Of a stretch of 64,000 nucleotides of DNA, positions 23,701-33,824 are shown piece by piece (position 1 is the first letter of the stretch; each line of letters starts with the position of its first letter). The notes under the pieces were generated by a model. That model was not told where the DNA came from. It made no database searches and saw only the letters and a list, made by a program, of their open reading frames with translations. This DNA comes from Guillardia theta CCMP2712 (Eukaryota > Cryptophyceae > Pyrenomonadales > Geminigeraceae), in the NCBI RefSeq assembly GCF_000315625.1, contig NW_005434665.1:700580-764579 (forward strand), read 5' to 3'. The translations under genes and the position numbers were made by a program.

Positions 23701-26700
23701 CTCTTTGTTCCTCGTCACCGTCATCAAGCTCGATCCATTCCGAAGCTTGTCGAGGGCGCTGGTTGTCAGCGCCGCCTCGACAAGGATGTTCTCGTCGTTC
23801 CACTGGAGGTCAACCGATGACTCAGAATCCATGCCGGACTTGTAGGAAACTGAGTGGCAAGTGGCTGGGGAAGACACGTTGTGCCAAGAGCAGTTCAGAA
23901 CCTCGTCCTTGAATGAGGTTAATCGGAGCCTCCCGTCCCCTCTAAACTTGTTTCTCGCCTTGCCCACAACGAGGATGGAAACCAAGTCACCCATCAGTGA
24001 CATGTTGCTCAAGTCTGTCGTCACAAAGCTTCCCGCGGCTTGCTGCAGCATGGCAGGCTCATTGTTGGAGCTGTCAATGTAGATTCCTGTCATGAAGTTA
24101 TCCCACTCAAGCAAGCCATCGCCGTTGTGATTCAACAACACAGTGCTTGACCAGTTCAGCAGATGGCGCTCATTCAGCCCCCCTGCCACCATCATGTCCA
24201 TCGTCACGTTGTCTTGGTTGGACCAGCCGTTGATTGACATGTGCATGCTGACATCAGAGCTATTGGGTGAATCATCGTAGCAGTGAACTCCCGAGCGGTT
24301 CAAGACTTGACTGCGAGTAACCAGTTCGCCTAGACAAGGGGACCAGCATTGACCAGCGTTGACCGCGGTTGTATTTACGTCCAGCTGCCAACCAGCTCCA
24401 AGACCCTTCTCCCCATCGTCCGTGCCTAGCCGGAGGTTCGTCACATAGTCACCTGTCAATGCGCACAAGACTCGCTGGGTGTACGGGAAAGGGTCGGCAG
24501 ACGAAGTAGCATCAGGAGTGATGAGAGAGGCACAACGATAACGAAGAGCTCCATCGAGATCGAGAACTTGTTTCTGATTTGCTCTCACTCTCAACAGACT
24601 CGATCCGTTCCACTGCTCATTGCGAGCGTTCCATGACACGTTGCTGTCCACCTGGAAACCCGAACGGTCCCACTGGCCGTCCAACGACAGGCTGAGATTC
24701 ACGCTGGACGTGTGGATCGGGTCGTTACAGAACTCGGTGAGGCCGGTGTAGGTACAAGTCTGGAAGGAGCAGTCGTGCAAGTCCGAACTGTTCGACCTCC
24801 ACAACACGTATCCCCCGAGCTCAAGCTCCTTGCTGCTGCCGCCTGACCCCAGCTGAAGCCGTGTTGAACAATTCACAGAAATTAGGTCGAGCTGCGACGA
24901 GACCGAGATGTCATGACCATTCACGTAGTAGTTGATGGATCGTTGAGATGAAGTGACCTCTCCTTTGATCATGCTGCTCCAGTCAAAGACATTCACGTCG
25001 CCTAATCGATTTTGAAATCTACCTCCCAGCATGATGATGCTGGGGTTCTGCTGGATTCGGCTACTGACTGAGCCAATCAGCTCCCACAAGACTGTTCTAT
25101 TGGTGTCCATGACCCTTAGCGCAGCGAAGGACGTGTTGACTGGACTCAGCTTGTCAAAGCCTGAATCTTGAAGGGTTCCATAGTCCAGCTCGAACAAGTC
25201 TTGCATCAGCTCGCTGCCGCTGGCGTTGATTTGAATGAGAAGAACAACCATGCGGGTGCTCTCCTCTACCAGCCCATCGGGTTGATCATGATCTGGATCG
25301 AAGCCAAGAAGATTCCGAGCATCTTGCACGGTGAGTTTACGGAACGTGGTGACGTTGACTAAGATGGACAAGAGAGGGGTTCCTTGGCCAGACACAAAGT
25401 AGCTTTTCTCAGCCAGAGCAAGTGAGACTGATGGGAGCAGATTTGGACTTCCTCTGGGGTTTGAGGAGCTCAGGTCACCTCCAGCACAGATTCGAAGTTG
25501 CCAGTTGGCGAAGATGTCTGATATCATGCAGCTGGAAGCGTTCTGACTCACACTTGCCGACTGCCTGCGACTCCTTCGATCCCAACGGGGCACACTGTGC
25601 GACTCTTGGGTGAAGATGAAAGTGTGCTCGTTGCCCAGCACATCTGTGAAGAAGCGAGAAGACGGAGATGAGGCTGTAGCTGAGACTACCACACCTCGCA
25701 CTGGATGTGCTGTCAATGCCTCCATGGCTAGTTCCACCACCGGGAGTATGCTTTTTGTGCAGGCGTCTTGAGCACAAGTGATAAAGAGCCCGGTCTCTGT
25801 GTGCCTTGTGTCTCCGAGCTCAGAGGCAGAGACGTTGAGGCTGGTTGCAGCCAGCCAGCTTCCATATGAGGAGCCAACCGTGAAGATGGCGCGCGAGGAA
25901 GCCATGGCTGTGCTCCGGTTGAGCATGGATAGGTCGCCCATTACTCTCATAGAAACGTCGAACGCAACCTCAGGCAGATGGACCAGCAAACTTGCGATGG
26001 CACCCGTCGTATCCTGCAACACTGGGAGCTCCAACCGGAGGAAGAGCGTTTGGCTTTCCTGCTCCAAAGATATTCCATCTTGCAAGTCTATCCCATCCTG
26101 GACAGTGAAATTTTGCAAAGTACTGTTGATTGACTCTGCAAAACTATGAAAAAGAGTGTCTGAGATTTCGTCATAATGCTGGAATTTCAGAAGCGACCAA
26201 TATAGCTTCATACCTGTGACAGTTTTGCACGTGATACCGAAGCTGAAATCGTTTCCTTGGCCTACTAGAATCTTCAAGGCTTCAATGTCAATGGAGTGAA
26301 CTGAGCCATGGAGTGCCTGAACAGCGGTATCCTGCTCAGGTCGTGTCTCCAGTAGCCGGATGGGTCCTTGAATAGATAGTTTGGCGAAATCCTCCACTGA
26401 CACTTGAAGGTTCTCAATGACCGAGATGGTGCATTCTGCGGACAAGAGGTCGATCTGATGAATCCATGAAGCTGCTGGAGGAGCAAAGGTGGTCACGTTG
26501 AACGATACCATGCTGTGCTGGGGAAAGAAGATTTCTATTTTGGTAGCCCTGGCCTGAGGTTGAGGCGGACAAGGCCAGGTGCAGAGCACAAAGGCAACAA
26601 GCATGACGACCAAGAGCAAGGCAAGTGCGAGGAGAGGCCTCCAGCTTCTGCGGTTCTGAGCCTTTCCGAGAAGTGACAAGCGATCATGATCGACCTGCTC

Positions 26701-26805
26701 GTCATCGAGCTGATGCATCGCAGAGTGGAACCATGCGTCCAGGTTGACACCATGAAAACTCGACCTGGACCTCCTCCTTTCACTTGTAGAGAACTTCAGC
26801 GACAT
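20791..26805 (-). CDS. intronless 2004-aa multi-pass membrane protein with repeated ectodomain
   Basis: One uninterrupted reading frame. A cytoplasmic basic N-terminus precedes a transmembrane segment at about residues 58-76 (PLLALALLLVVMLVAFVLC). The next 1400 residues appear extracellular or lumenal, with many N-X-S/T sites and a degenerate repeat that contains LLNWSS or LLNGSS followed by NGDxxLxW (for example near 24120-24160 and 23330-23370). A proline run near residue 1490 leads to a C-terminal region with several hydrophobic helices (about residues 1510-1920, for instance ELAVSITQVQGLSLATAAA and GALVFACLVVEVLTMLRLV). The tail is charged and ends NFNCIKN. No known family is recognised. 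The absence of introns stands out beside intron-rich neighbours. Confidence 0.8.
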   Translation of the reverse strand: MSLKFSTSERRRSRSSFHGVNLDAWFHSAMHQLDDEQVDHDRLSLLGKAQNRRSWRPLLALALLLVVMLVAFVLCTWPCPPQPQARATKIEIFFPQHSMVSFNVTTFAPPAASWIHQIDLLSAECTISVIENLQVSVEDFAKLSIQGPIRLLETRPEQDTAVQALHGSVHSIDIEALKILVGQGNDFSFGITCKTVTGMKLYWSLLKFQHYDEISDTLFHSFAESINSTLQNFTVQDGIDLQDGISLEQESQTLFLRLELPVLQDTTGAIASLLVHLPEVAFDVSMRVMGDLSMLNRSTAMASSRAIFTVGSSYGSWLAATSLNVSASELGDTRHTETGLFITCAQDACTKSILPVVELAMEALTAHPVRGVVVSATASSPSSRFFTDVLGNEHTFIFTQESHSVPRWDRRSRRQSASVSQNASSCMISDIFANWQLRICAGGDLSSSNPRGSPNLLPSVSLALAEKSYFVSGQGTPLLSILVNVTTFRKLTVQDARNLLGFDPDHDQPDGLVEESTRMVVLLIQINASGSELMQDLFELDYGTLQDSGFDKLSPVNTSFAALRVMDTNRTVLWELIGSVSSRIQQNPSIIMLGGRFQNRLGDVNVFDWSSMIKGEVTSSQRSINYYVNGHDISVSSQLDLISVNCSTRLQLGSGGSSKELELGGYVLWRSNSSDLHDCSFQTCTYTGLTEFCNDPIHTSSVNLSLSLDGQWDRSGFQVDSNVSWNARNEQWNGSSLLRVRANQKQVLDLDGALRYRCASLITPDATSSADPFPYTQRVLCALTGDYVTNLRLGTDDGEKGLGAGWQLDVNTTAVNAGQCWSPCLGELVTRSQVLNRSGVHCYDDSPNSSDVSMHMSINGWSNQDNVTMDMMVAGGLNERHLLNWSSTVLLNHNGDGLLEWDNFMTGIYIDSSNNEPAMLQQAAGSFVTTDLSNMSLMGDLVSILVVGKARNKFRGDGRLRLTSFKDEVLNCSWHNVSSPATCHSVSYKSGMDSESSVDLQWNDENILVEAALTTSALDKLRNGSSLMTVTRNKERLLNWSSTLQGTHVTKQDLSNRNQAGVTSITSDLLASKYSMTLELARADQLTSLDASGEFDVTILSYWYNYRQQSFSSLVNLSMDGLSNHRDKIRMNMMVMGWANNNLLNGSSAITASSNGDAVLDWTSSLVGGYESALETLIAKTANSMVVNGQMWSDLMLEGSVGLQADPHASLSISRDGNLVFFVNEVLQLQLIASTSQLVFTALTTLRIPGADVDHSWSFIFQVTSSQSGVYGASMKVVEDAPPLASLARRSASSSIIFEVQSSVLVHGPTANTVQDFLAHFALAATSLEVALSVMTHDRNRLTFNSTLGSTGDMRGGANKTSCVELDFSFMGPATLLAHGDMRMNSLRLPWEHQNSSSSGGIATLEHVTMSWRENDATNSIAKTNDVLLGQIPSCLVSSTLSVWMSVDAHCMSGLCKDQRGFCTACRLQTTTVVLPAILTTPPLSLPPPPPPPPPVKINRTLTREAITSVSTIIATSTAISASSVAVGAVASSVLPSLSSTGASGATGRSSSFATSLILQTQFIAITGQLGGNSSTEAVSDLSSQLGWSNYKFFSIFHVSSNSTCDRAKQSKNELLSTLVACAAALSAASLLRLVSNQIARCRKGEASPDHRRILFPKWELAVSITQVQGLSLATAAAMSSGCLPYIIFGALVFACLVVEVLTMLRLVWLAKRGSIVWEQRRVQDTWVELKQQLSELVKEKKISSGIAVTGTLASSLVRGNWSVDSTLEGQDKSWRFMTRFGMLVGEVCRHAWWYGVYSIGVKPVHALMVYMLPDGKARSSGMTAMLLLDLVLNIIFTPQLDWRAWGTQLLAALGNVGICLTFLLRAMGLISSADVTSMYFAFVVVSIMPMILASLAKDGYKAATTAYQFFQTLQSSKTNDSSPDEGKPQKDGSKEKVKGETIETATQDVEIGKERKYSVEHGIEDGVVYAQDMVRRFSEEDGTMEGDSGDQGQVAKNFNCIKN

Positions 26806-28310
26806 CTGTCTTGATAAGGGGTTTGATGTTGGGACAACAACTGATCACGCTATTCACTTAGAATGTTCTTGTCAAGTAAAGCATGACTGATCACGATTTT
26901 CAATGGCAAAGCCTATCAACCCGGTTAACAATATTGTGCTGTAATGTCCTGCCTTTTGCAACTGAAATCAGCATTTTTCATTTGGATCGAACCTACAACT
27001 GGCCCTTCATGATTGACATTTTTAATCTACTGACGTTCTTACTGTCTTTTTCACCTCTTTCAATTTTTCCCCAGCATTTCTCATCTTTTTATCTCTCTTT
27101 GCTCCTCGTTAGTTGTCACGTCCTTTTTTGTCTTCCTCATCATCATCGTCCTCTGTCTTAGATACTCTTCCATGCTCTTCAATGCTCTTCCTACATCTAT
27201 TTGTCCTAGATATTCTTACCATGCTCAAGGCTCCCAGTCTCGAGTCATCATTCTCATCCTCCTCCTCCTCATCATCATCATCACCACCACCACCACCAGC
27301 GAGCAGTTCATCAGTCAGCATCAGCATCGCTGCATCAGCATCAGCATCATATCACATCCATCCTAGGCCCAGTTCTTGTCCTGCTAACTTCCCTAGAGTC
27401 ATTCCGAAGTTCACCTGCATGGCCGACCGGCTTGAACTTGCATGGGCCTCCATGATTCCGTGACTGGCCCTCCTCCAAGTAAATCGATAAAACAATAACC
27501 TGGTCCCACCCCTACCCCTCAGGTTCTATCCTACCACCCCCCACCTTCATCTGCACCGCTAGGCAGTCGGATCTCATAGCAGGAGAAAATGTACTACCGG
27601 TGTACGGCAATGCATCGAACTGGTTTAAATCGTGGGCGGTGTACCAGAAAGTTTGGATTTCCTTGGTTTAAAATGGTTTGAACCGCTGATTCTGATTCAG
27701 ATCGGCTGTCATCATCGGTTTGTGGGTCGCAACTACAATGGAGGCTGCGAGACAGTCAAAGGTCCCCGACCATCACAAGAGACTGATAGTAGGTGTAACT
27801 TTGATGTTGATGAGGGCTTACTCGGATAAGTTTCTTGCCTGCCGTTGAACAAGTTTTCAATCTCAGGGCCAACATCCTTTACTCAAAGTGAAGCCAACAG
27901 TATGGTACGGTACTGGTACCCGGTAATAAATCCCTCCTTTTTACCGTCATAGTTTACAATCAGTAACACCGGCGGTACGCCGAGGACTCAGTTCACGGTT
28001 TCCGGGGGCTGAACCACTGGCCCAGGCTGGGGAATGTAGCCGCTACTGAAAGTTGACCCTGACAACGGAGACTGTCCGATCGCACCGGCGGGCGCATACA
28101 GTGAGAACCAACCATTGAACCCAAGTTGCTCACTAGTGAACTTGAACATCCGGTCACCGGGAAAGGAAACAGCCCGGCGCAAGAGGGCTGACCGTCAGTG
28201 ACTTGGATGTAGACCGGGACCGGGAGTGGATGTAAAAGAACTGGGAGGGAGGAGTGGGGGGAGGCAAAAAGAAGGCGCACACTTTGGTTGCAGAAGCCAT
28301 ATTCAGCTTC
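26806..28310. other. intergenic region between the 2004-aa gene and tRNA-Phe
   Basis: No convincing protein gene. It holds TCA/TCC-rich low-complexity sequence (27130-27360), a C-rich CCACCCCTACCCC cluster (27505-27545), one CTTTACTCAA decamer (27877-27886) and TACGGTAC/GGTACC-rich sequence (27900-27930). Short reading frames here look compositional. Confidence 0.55.
28266..28270 (-). terminator. RNA polymerase III terminator
   Basis: Five T residues on the minus strand, 40 bp downstream of the tRNA-Phe 3' end, fit a Pol III stop. Confidence 0.6.
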
Positions 28311-28383
28311 TGGGCTCGCCGTGGATCGAACACAGGACCTTTAGATCTTCAGTCTAACGCGCTCCCAACTGCGCCACAAACCC
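28311..28383 (-). tRNA. tRNA-Phe (GAA)
   Basis: The minus strand folds as a 73-nt cloverleaf. The acceptor stem GGGTTTG pairs with CGAGCCC, including two G-U pairs. The D stem is GCGC/GCGC with loop AGTTGGGA. The anticodon stem is TTAGA/TCTAA with loop CTGAAGA, giving anticodon GAA. The T stem is CTGTG/CACGG around TTCGATC, and the discriminator base is A. The internal A and B box sequences are intact. No intron. CCA is not encoded, as expected for a nuclear tRNA gene. Confidence 0.95.
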
Positions 28384-28872
28384 TTGCGCCTTATAAAGGT
28401 AGGTCTATGTATGGTTTATATACCCTACCTTACCACCCCTCATGACCCCCTGACGTAGGGTTTTTGACCCCTCCCTGTAATACTTGCCTCCTCCATACAC
28501 CTTGTGCGATGAGACGATGCGATGCCCTCTCCCGCCGTCTCATCCTGATCCCGCTCCTACTGTATGCTCCTCGCTCCTCCTCGCTCCTCCTCGCTCCTCA
28601 GCCATGAACTCCCAACCTCACATTCACCACCAACTTCCACAAAACATTTCATCCATTTTTCAATCTTAATGAATTGTGCTAGCTCTATGTCATGCTAACG
28701 CTACTCTAACCGACACATACAAGAATGAGGACGGGGTGGTCGGGTGTAGCAGACATCTATGTGCGATAGAAACCAAATCAAAGAACACAGCGGTGTTTCG
28801 GGCGTCTTCACCAATGATTGACATTTTGTATTTGATAGTCTGTTTGTTCCCATCTTGTGAGCCACAGGAGCG
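28384..28872. other. intergenic region upstream of the lipin gene
   Basis: It includes one CCTTACCACCCC cluster near 28428-28440 and a TCCTCGC-repeat stretch near 28565-28600. No gene seen. It probably contains the lipin promoter. Confidence 0.5.
28397..28432. promoter_or_regulatory. possible upstream element of tRNA-Phe
   Basis: Just upstream of the tRNA (minus strand) lies an imperfect palindrome with AAGGTAGG at one end and CCTACCTT at the other, around a TTTATATA box. TATA-like sequence before tRNA genes is common in plants and algae. This is inference from position only. Confidence 0.35.
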
Positions 28873-31296
28873 ATGGAGTCACCAACAGGTTCAGACTTGT
28901 GATTCTATTTCTTTGTCCTGTTCCCCTTATTGAGCATTCAGAGAATTCTTGGTGGTGGAGCAGAGCTGCCTCGAAGATATCGAATGCAGCTGATGCGATG
29001 TCTGCCAAGACTGTCCGTCTCTGGGATTTTCATAGTGGAGCTACTGACGTGATCTGTGTTCGTCATCAGGCAACCTTGTTTCTTTGAGTTCATGAGTTCG
29101 CTCACTCGCAGCTCAGGGTGACAATGGGGCGTACATGTACAGTTGCACAGATTTTCATGTGCATGCGGCTCGTGACACCAAGAGCTTCCTCAGCGACGAA
29201 TCTGTTGATATCTTCGTCAATGGCAAACCAACGGATTTCAAGATGTCCGTGAAGGAGGATCACAATTGCGCGTTCTTCGATGGAAGCTTGAAGCTCACTT
29301 CGGAACAAATTGCAAAGTTGAAGCTGCATGTGGGGATCAACGAAATCTCTTTTTCAGTTTCATCTGCTCCGAACACAAGATTTGTGGCAGAGGTTTTTTT
29401 ATGGGATGCCAACAAAGCCATCGTGATCTGTGACATTGATGGTACCCTCTTGCGGTCAGATCTTCTCAGTTTCAGCGCAAGCAAATTGGGCTTTGATTCG
29501 GTTCACAATGGTGCTTGTGAAGCGCTGTCGGCTCTTGATGCAGCAGGCTATCAAGTTGTTTATGTAATCTGCATTCACGCATCTCCTCGTTGTTAATCTT
29601 TTCCAACAGCTTAGTGCGAAACCCATTTCCAAGGCTTCGAGAATGAGAGATTTCTTGAAAAGATTCACAACTCCGGATGGTCAACACCACTTGCCCACTG
29701 GACCTCTCATCACTGCTACCGACAGAACTTTGCAAGCTCTGGTGAAGAGCTTGCGATCAGAGAACGAATTGAGCAACTTCAAGACGCATGTCTTGCAAGA
29801 CATCGTACAGGTTCGACCCTACTTCAAACGCAACCCTGTAGCTCTCGAGTGATTCCTTCCACAGGTTTTCAACCCGCAATGTTCAAGTTCGCCAGACTTT
29901 ATGATCTTTTCTGCTGGCTTCTGCAGCAAGTGAGTCTCCCGTGGCTCATCCCCATCTGATCGGATGCAGGCCGGCAGATGCTCAGGCATATGCGGCGGCA
30001 GGGATACCAAGAAACCGTATCTTCATAGTAGATCAAAACGGCAGGCTGTCCATCAGGGAAACGCGCGCAGTATATGAATCGTATGAGGAGCTTTTGAACG
30101 AGTTTCCAAGATTGTTTCCTCCAGCTCATGTAAGGAGGGTGAGGATGTTGAGGAGGATGATTGTGTTCCAGATCATGATAGAGAAGGAGGCAGAGTTGAG
30201 AAGAAGCGTCAACAATGAAGTTCATACAAGTGAAAATGAGGATCATGACGGCCTTGGATTGGAGCAGGGTCAGGGGGCGTCCTCTCCTTCACTTACTTTT
30301 CAAATCAACCCTCCTCCTGCTGCTCGCAGGGGTTCGCCAACAGATGAGGTTCTCCATGATCTTTCTTCAAACACAGAAACATGTTCTGATGTGCAACCAA
30401 TCAGATCCAGCCAGACTCAGGCGACGATGAAGTCAAGAAAGACGATGACTTTGACCCTGATGAATGGAGGAGGTCGGAGAAGAAACGGCTGAAAGAGAAA
30501 CGTATTGCAGAAGCGAACGCAAGGTACACTTCATCATTGTTTAATCATTACAGGTGATAATGTCGCTAGGTGGGGGTTTGGCCCATCATCTTCTCCACAA
30601 GGTCAAGTCTTGCCATCGAAATCGGTTTCTCGTGTTGAAGATGAAAGCGAAGAGCGAAGCACGATGGTCAATTTTCAAGATCAGGACAAGGAATGTCGAG
30701 ATAACATTGCTTCCTCTCCTATCGAATCCGAGCAAACCGCCGAAAATCATGACATGGATGAATCAGATTTGACTGACAAGATGGTAAACCTGGTTGGTGT
30801 TGCTTGCAAGTAACGAATCATCGGCAGGATCATTTCAACATCTCGAACACCGACGAAGCTGATTCTGTGGAAGAGAAGAACGGGCCTGCAGAAGGGATGG
30901 TTGAAGACAACTATACACCCGTCGGCCTTGGGCTGATCTTCAACAAGTGGGATGGCTCCCCTGGGCTTGTGATCAAGAGGATCAAACCGGACAGTGCAGC
31001 ATCAAAGAGTGACATTGCTGTAAACTCCCAAAGTCACTGAGAAGAATCTTGACAGTTCGACTGTTAGGTCGGCGATCGCGTGATAACGATAGACAACACG
31101 GTGCTCGTGGACATCAGGAAGCCCAAGGATCTTGCTCGCTTGACCCACGTCTGTCCTCATCTGCTGACCGTAGGCTCTGATCATTCTGTCACAGGGCCGA
31201 CCGGGATCGAGTGTCAACGTCAGGGTCCAACGGCAGTCCGGCCAAGAGGATGTAGTCGTCCTCGTTCGTCCTTCGACCGAGACTTCGAGGGAGTAA
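28873..31296 (+). CDS. lipin-type phosphatidate phosphatase with C-terminal PDZ domain, 633 aa
   Basis: Lipins turn phosphatidic acid into diacylglycerol. Twelve exons keep one frame: 28873-28888, 28942-29069, 29117-29563, 29610-29810, 29865-29929, 29970-30129, 30172-30348, 30405-30523, 30570-30783, 30828-31019, 31068-31148, 31195-31296. Introns are 40-56 bp; the one at 29070-29116 is GC-AG. A diverged N-LIP (DVICVRHQGDNG, then DFHVHAA) is followed almost at once by C-LIP with the catalytic DxDxT motif DIDGT at residues 154-158, then AAAGIPRNRIFIV. An acidic and basic linker leads to a PDZ domain (VGLGLIF, PDSAASKSD, VGDRVITIDN, GSSVNVRVQ). Most lipins have a long linker between N-LIP and C-LIP and no PDZ. 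The first tiny exon and the intron 30349-30404 are the weakest calls. Confidence 0.85.
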
Positions 31297-31446
31297 GGCA
31301 GCAGCAAGTTCCAGCCATGATAAAAGTATGTTCAGTTCCTTGACCCTCCCCCCGCTTCTTCCAAATCTTCTGTGTCACTGCGCGACACCCCTACCTCTCT
31401 GAACCATCATCGTTAGCTATATACAGTAATCCACCCATGGAAGCCT

Positions 31447-33824
31447 TCAGCATGATCCCTGCGATATGTTCTTTGGATCTCGAGGAAGCAGCTTGTTGCA
31501 CATGAGGCTCCAGGCCGTGTGGACGCACTCGTTCTCGGCTCTCACCCTGAAGTAGTACCGAAACCCTCCCTGGAGGTCCGGGAAGCGGAACGCGCAGTGG
31601 GGGCCGACGTAGAGGGTATGGAAGTCTTCGTCCCTCAAGGGGTTGACATCGAGGAGGGGCAGCATCTGCAACCTCTGGTGGTTCAAACACTCGTCAGTGG
31701 GTCGACACAATCGCCTCCTATGGCTTTACGTAGGTCGTCGCAGTCGCGATCGCGTTCCAGGTCAGAAGCGCGACGTCGTTGTCTACAACATCGCAATACA
31801 AGAGAGGTATCGAAGTTGCCAACTGAAATCTTGAAAGCTGACTTTCAAGTCTGCGGCTCTGATGTCACAACCACAGGAAGTTTGCTAATCGATGAGATGT
31901 ACCTTGCTATTTGTGTCTTCAGCACGCAGTTCTCAGTGTACACATGTTGAGGATTGCGAGCGTCTCCATTGCCAACCATCAAACAGCTGTCAGCACATCT
32001 CTCCTTGGGGAGCAGGCTCACGACATGCTGGTCAGCCTTCGGAGGCTGGTTGGCCTCCTCACTCTCTGTCGACGCTTTGGAAGGATGGTAGCCCTAGAGC
32101 CAGCACGCGTCACATCGAGAGCAGCCGGCAGTCAACTGGTACGTTGGAGGTGCGCAAGCTGAGCCCGTCCTGAGGAGGTAATCTCACAACGGGCAGCAGG
32201 GTTCAGCAAGAGGTTGCCAGTCACCTCGTCCTCCTCCAAAATTTCCATCGGAATCGGAACTTCCTTGATGACAACTTTTTCAACCTACAGGGCGTGAGCT
32301 CTTCGACGTGGCAGCTCTCGCGTGTGACCTCCACTGGCACCTCCTTGACGACCACACGCTCTACCTGCAAACAGTCTCAGCAGAAGAACTTCGCGAGGAG
32401 TCTCACACTTACTGGGATCTCGACGACTTTCTCGACGATCTTGTCCACAGGAACCTGCAAGTACGTCAGGCCCGGCAATCGACACGTCGTCCCTTGCAGC
32501 TCACCGCTATCTCCTTCTCTACAAGTTTCTCTACTGGAATTTCAATGAACTTTTCTTGGATTCGAACCTTCTCGACCTGCACGCATTGCTTCACCTCCTA
32601 GCAAGCCCTCCCAGCGGAAGCGTCTGGACCTCTCGGAAGAATCCGTTCTCGCTGGCCCCGGCCACTACCTTCTCAACGGGGACTTGAACTTCCTCCTTGA
32701 CAATCTTGTCGACAAACACTGGGACTTCATTCCGAACAACCTTGAGAAGAGGTTAGCACAAGCTCAAACCACAACTTGTCTCTGACCTTCTCGACGGTGA
32801 TGGTCTTGAACCTGTCTATAGGGCGGTCTACAGGGATCTCCTTGATCACCTGATGCAGTGTTTCAGCACTGCAGCATGCGACTTGCTGTCACCTCTTTCT
32901 GTACTATCCTATCCACCGGCACCTCCCTGTCTTGCAGCACGATCTTTCCCCTCGATCAGTTGACCGCGCACTTAATGTCTTGCCGTGTCACCTTCTCCAC
33001 GGGAACTTCCACATACTTTTCGCTCGCAGCATCCCCGGCTCTTGTCTGCACATCAAGTCAGCCTGTCACGAGGCAACAAGTCTCTACCAAGGAGCTCCTT
33101 GATGATCGAGGAGACAGATTTCGCATCCCCCTGACAGCCAGTCAAGGCCTTGCCCTCCTCCCCTCTTCCCGTTACCACTTGTTGAGGTAGCTCGTGTGCG
33201 TGTCGTAGTGCTCCGACTCGTAGGGGTTCCCGTTGCTCGGGCTGGGGCCTACACGTCATGAGCCAAGGCAGCAAGGGCGAGAGGAGGTGACCTGGGTAGA
33301 GAGGCTGCCGATGGCTTTCATGGTCTCTCGGGAGATAGCTGGCATACTGCAGGGATGCGGAGGTTATGCCGTGAAGAAGGAGCGAGAAATGTCACGTGTG
33401 AAGGTTGTTGCGAGGAGCTCATGACGTTCATGCTCTGACTGTTGTAGTTGCTTGCTGGCCAGCAACTCCCGTCAGATCTCGCAGAAGCACAGCACATGCT
33501 CGCACTCCCAGTGACGTAGAGGCGATCCTCGCTCATGTACTTCCTCGGAGAAGTTTGCAGGTGAGGAGAGCTGTAGTTCTGCAGGGATGCGGTCGGCAGC
33601 ACACTGACAGGGACGAGTAGAGGAGAGAACTGCGAGGGATCGCTTGTAGTCACGACAGCTACTGTGCGAGGAGACGGCACATATCCCTGTCACGTCTTTG
33701 TCAGCCCCAGCTGCGAAGCATCCGATCTCTCAAACTTGCAGACCTGCAGGTACTGAGCTCGAGGGCTCGTGCTGTAACCAGGCCCGTACTGAGAGCCGCC
33801 GCCGTCCTGCCTCGATGCGTACAT
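31447..33824 (-). CDS. epiplastin/alveolin-type cortical protein with C-terminal fibronectin III domain
   Basis: The start at 33824 gives an N-terminal region rich in Tyr, Ser, Gly and Gln (SQYGPGYSTSPRAQY). Many short exons between about 33050 and 32230 encode degenerate valine-proline repeats: EKYVEVPVEKV, DREVPVDRIVQKEV, VIKEIPVDRPIDRF, EVPVFVDKIVKEEV, QVPVEKVV, VPVDKIVEKVVEIPV, VERVVVKEVPVEV, VEKVVIKEVPIP. Such repeats mark articulin, alveolin and epiplastin proteins, which build the membrane skeleton under the plasma membrane in euglenids, alveolates and cryptophytes. After a polar linker, a fibronectin III domain follows (DVALLTWNAI, spliced to RLQML; then YYFRVRAEN and AWS), ending at 31447. 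Splicing across this region restores the frame with introns of about 45 bp. Not every repeat exon limit was fixed. Confidence 0.75.

Noticed and set aside
27109-27463. Overlapping Ser-rich and Asp/Glu-rich frames on both strands
   Set aside because: Low-complexity TCA/TCC repeats produce open frames in several phases; no protein-like sequence or splice sites.
27988-28280. Minus-strand frames next to tRNA-Phe
   Set aside because: Two phases are open at once in GC-rich DNA, with no recognisable protein features.
28990-29070. WD40-like string (KTVRLWDFHSG) at the start of the lipin gene
   Set aside because: Only one such motif occurs, and the next exons give DFHV, VDIFVNG and the DIDGT phosphatase motif, which fit N-LIP and C-LIP.
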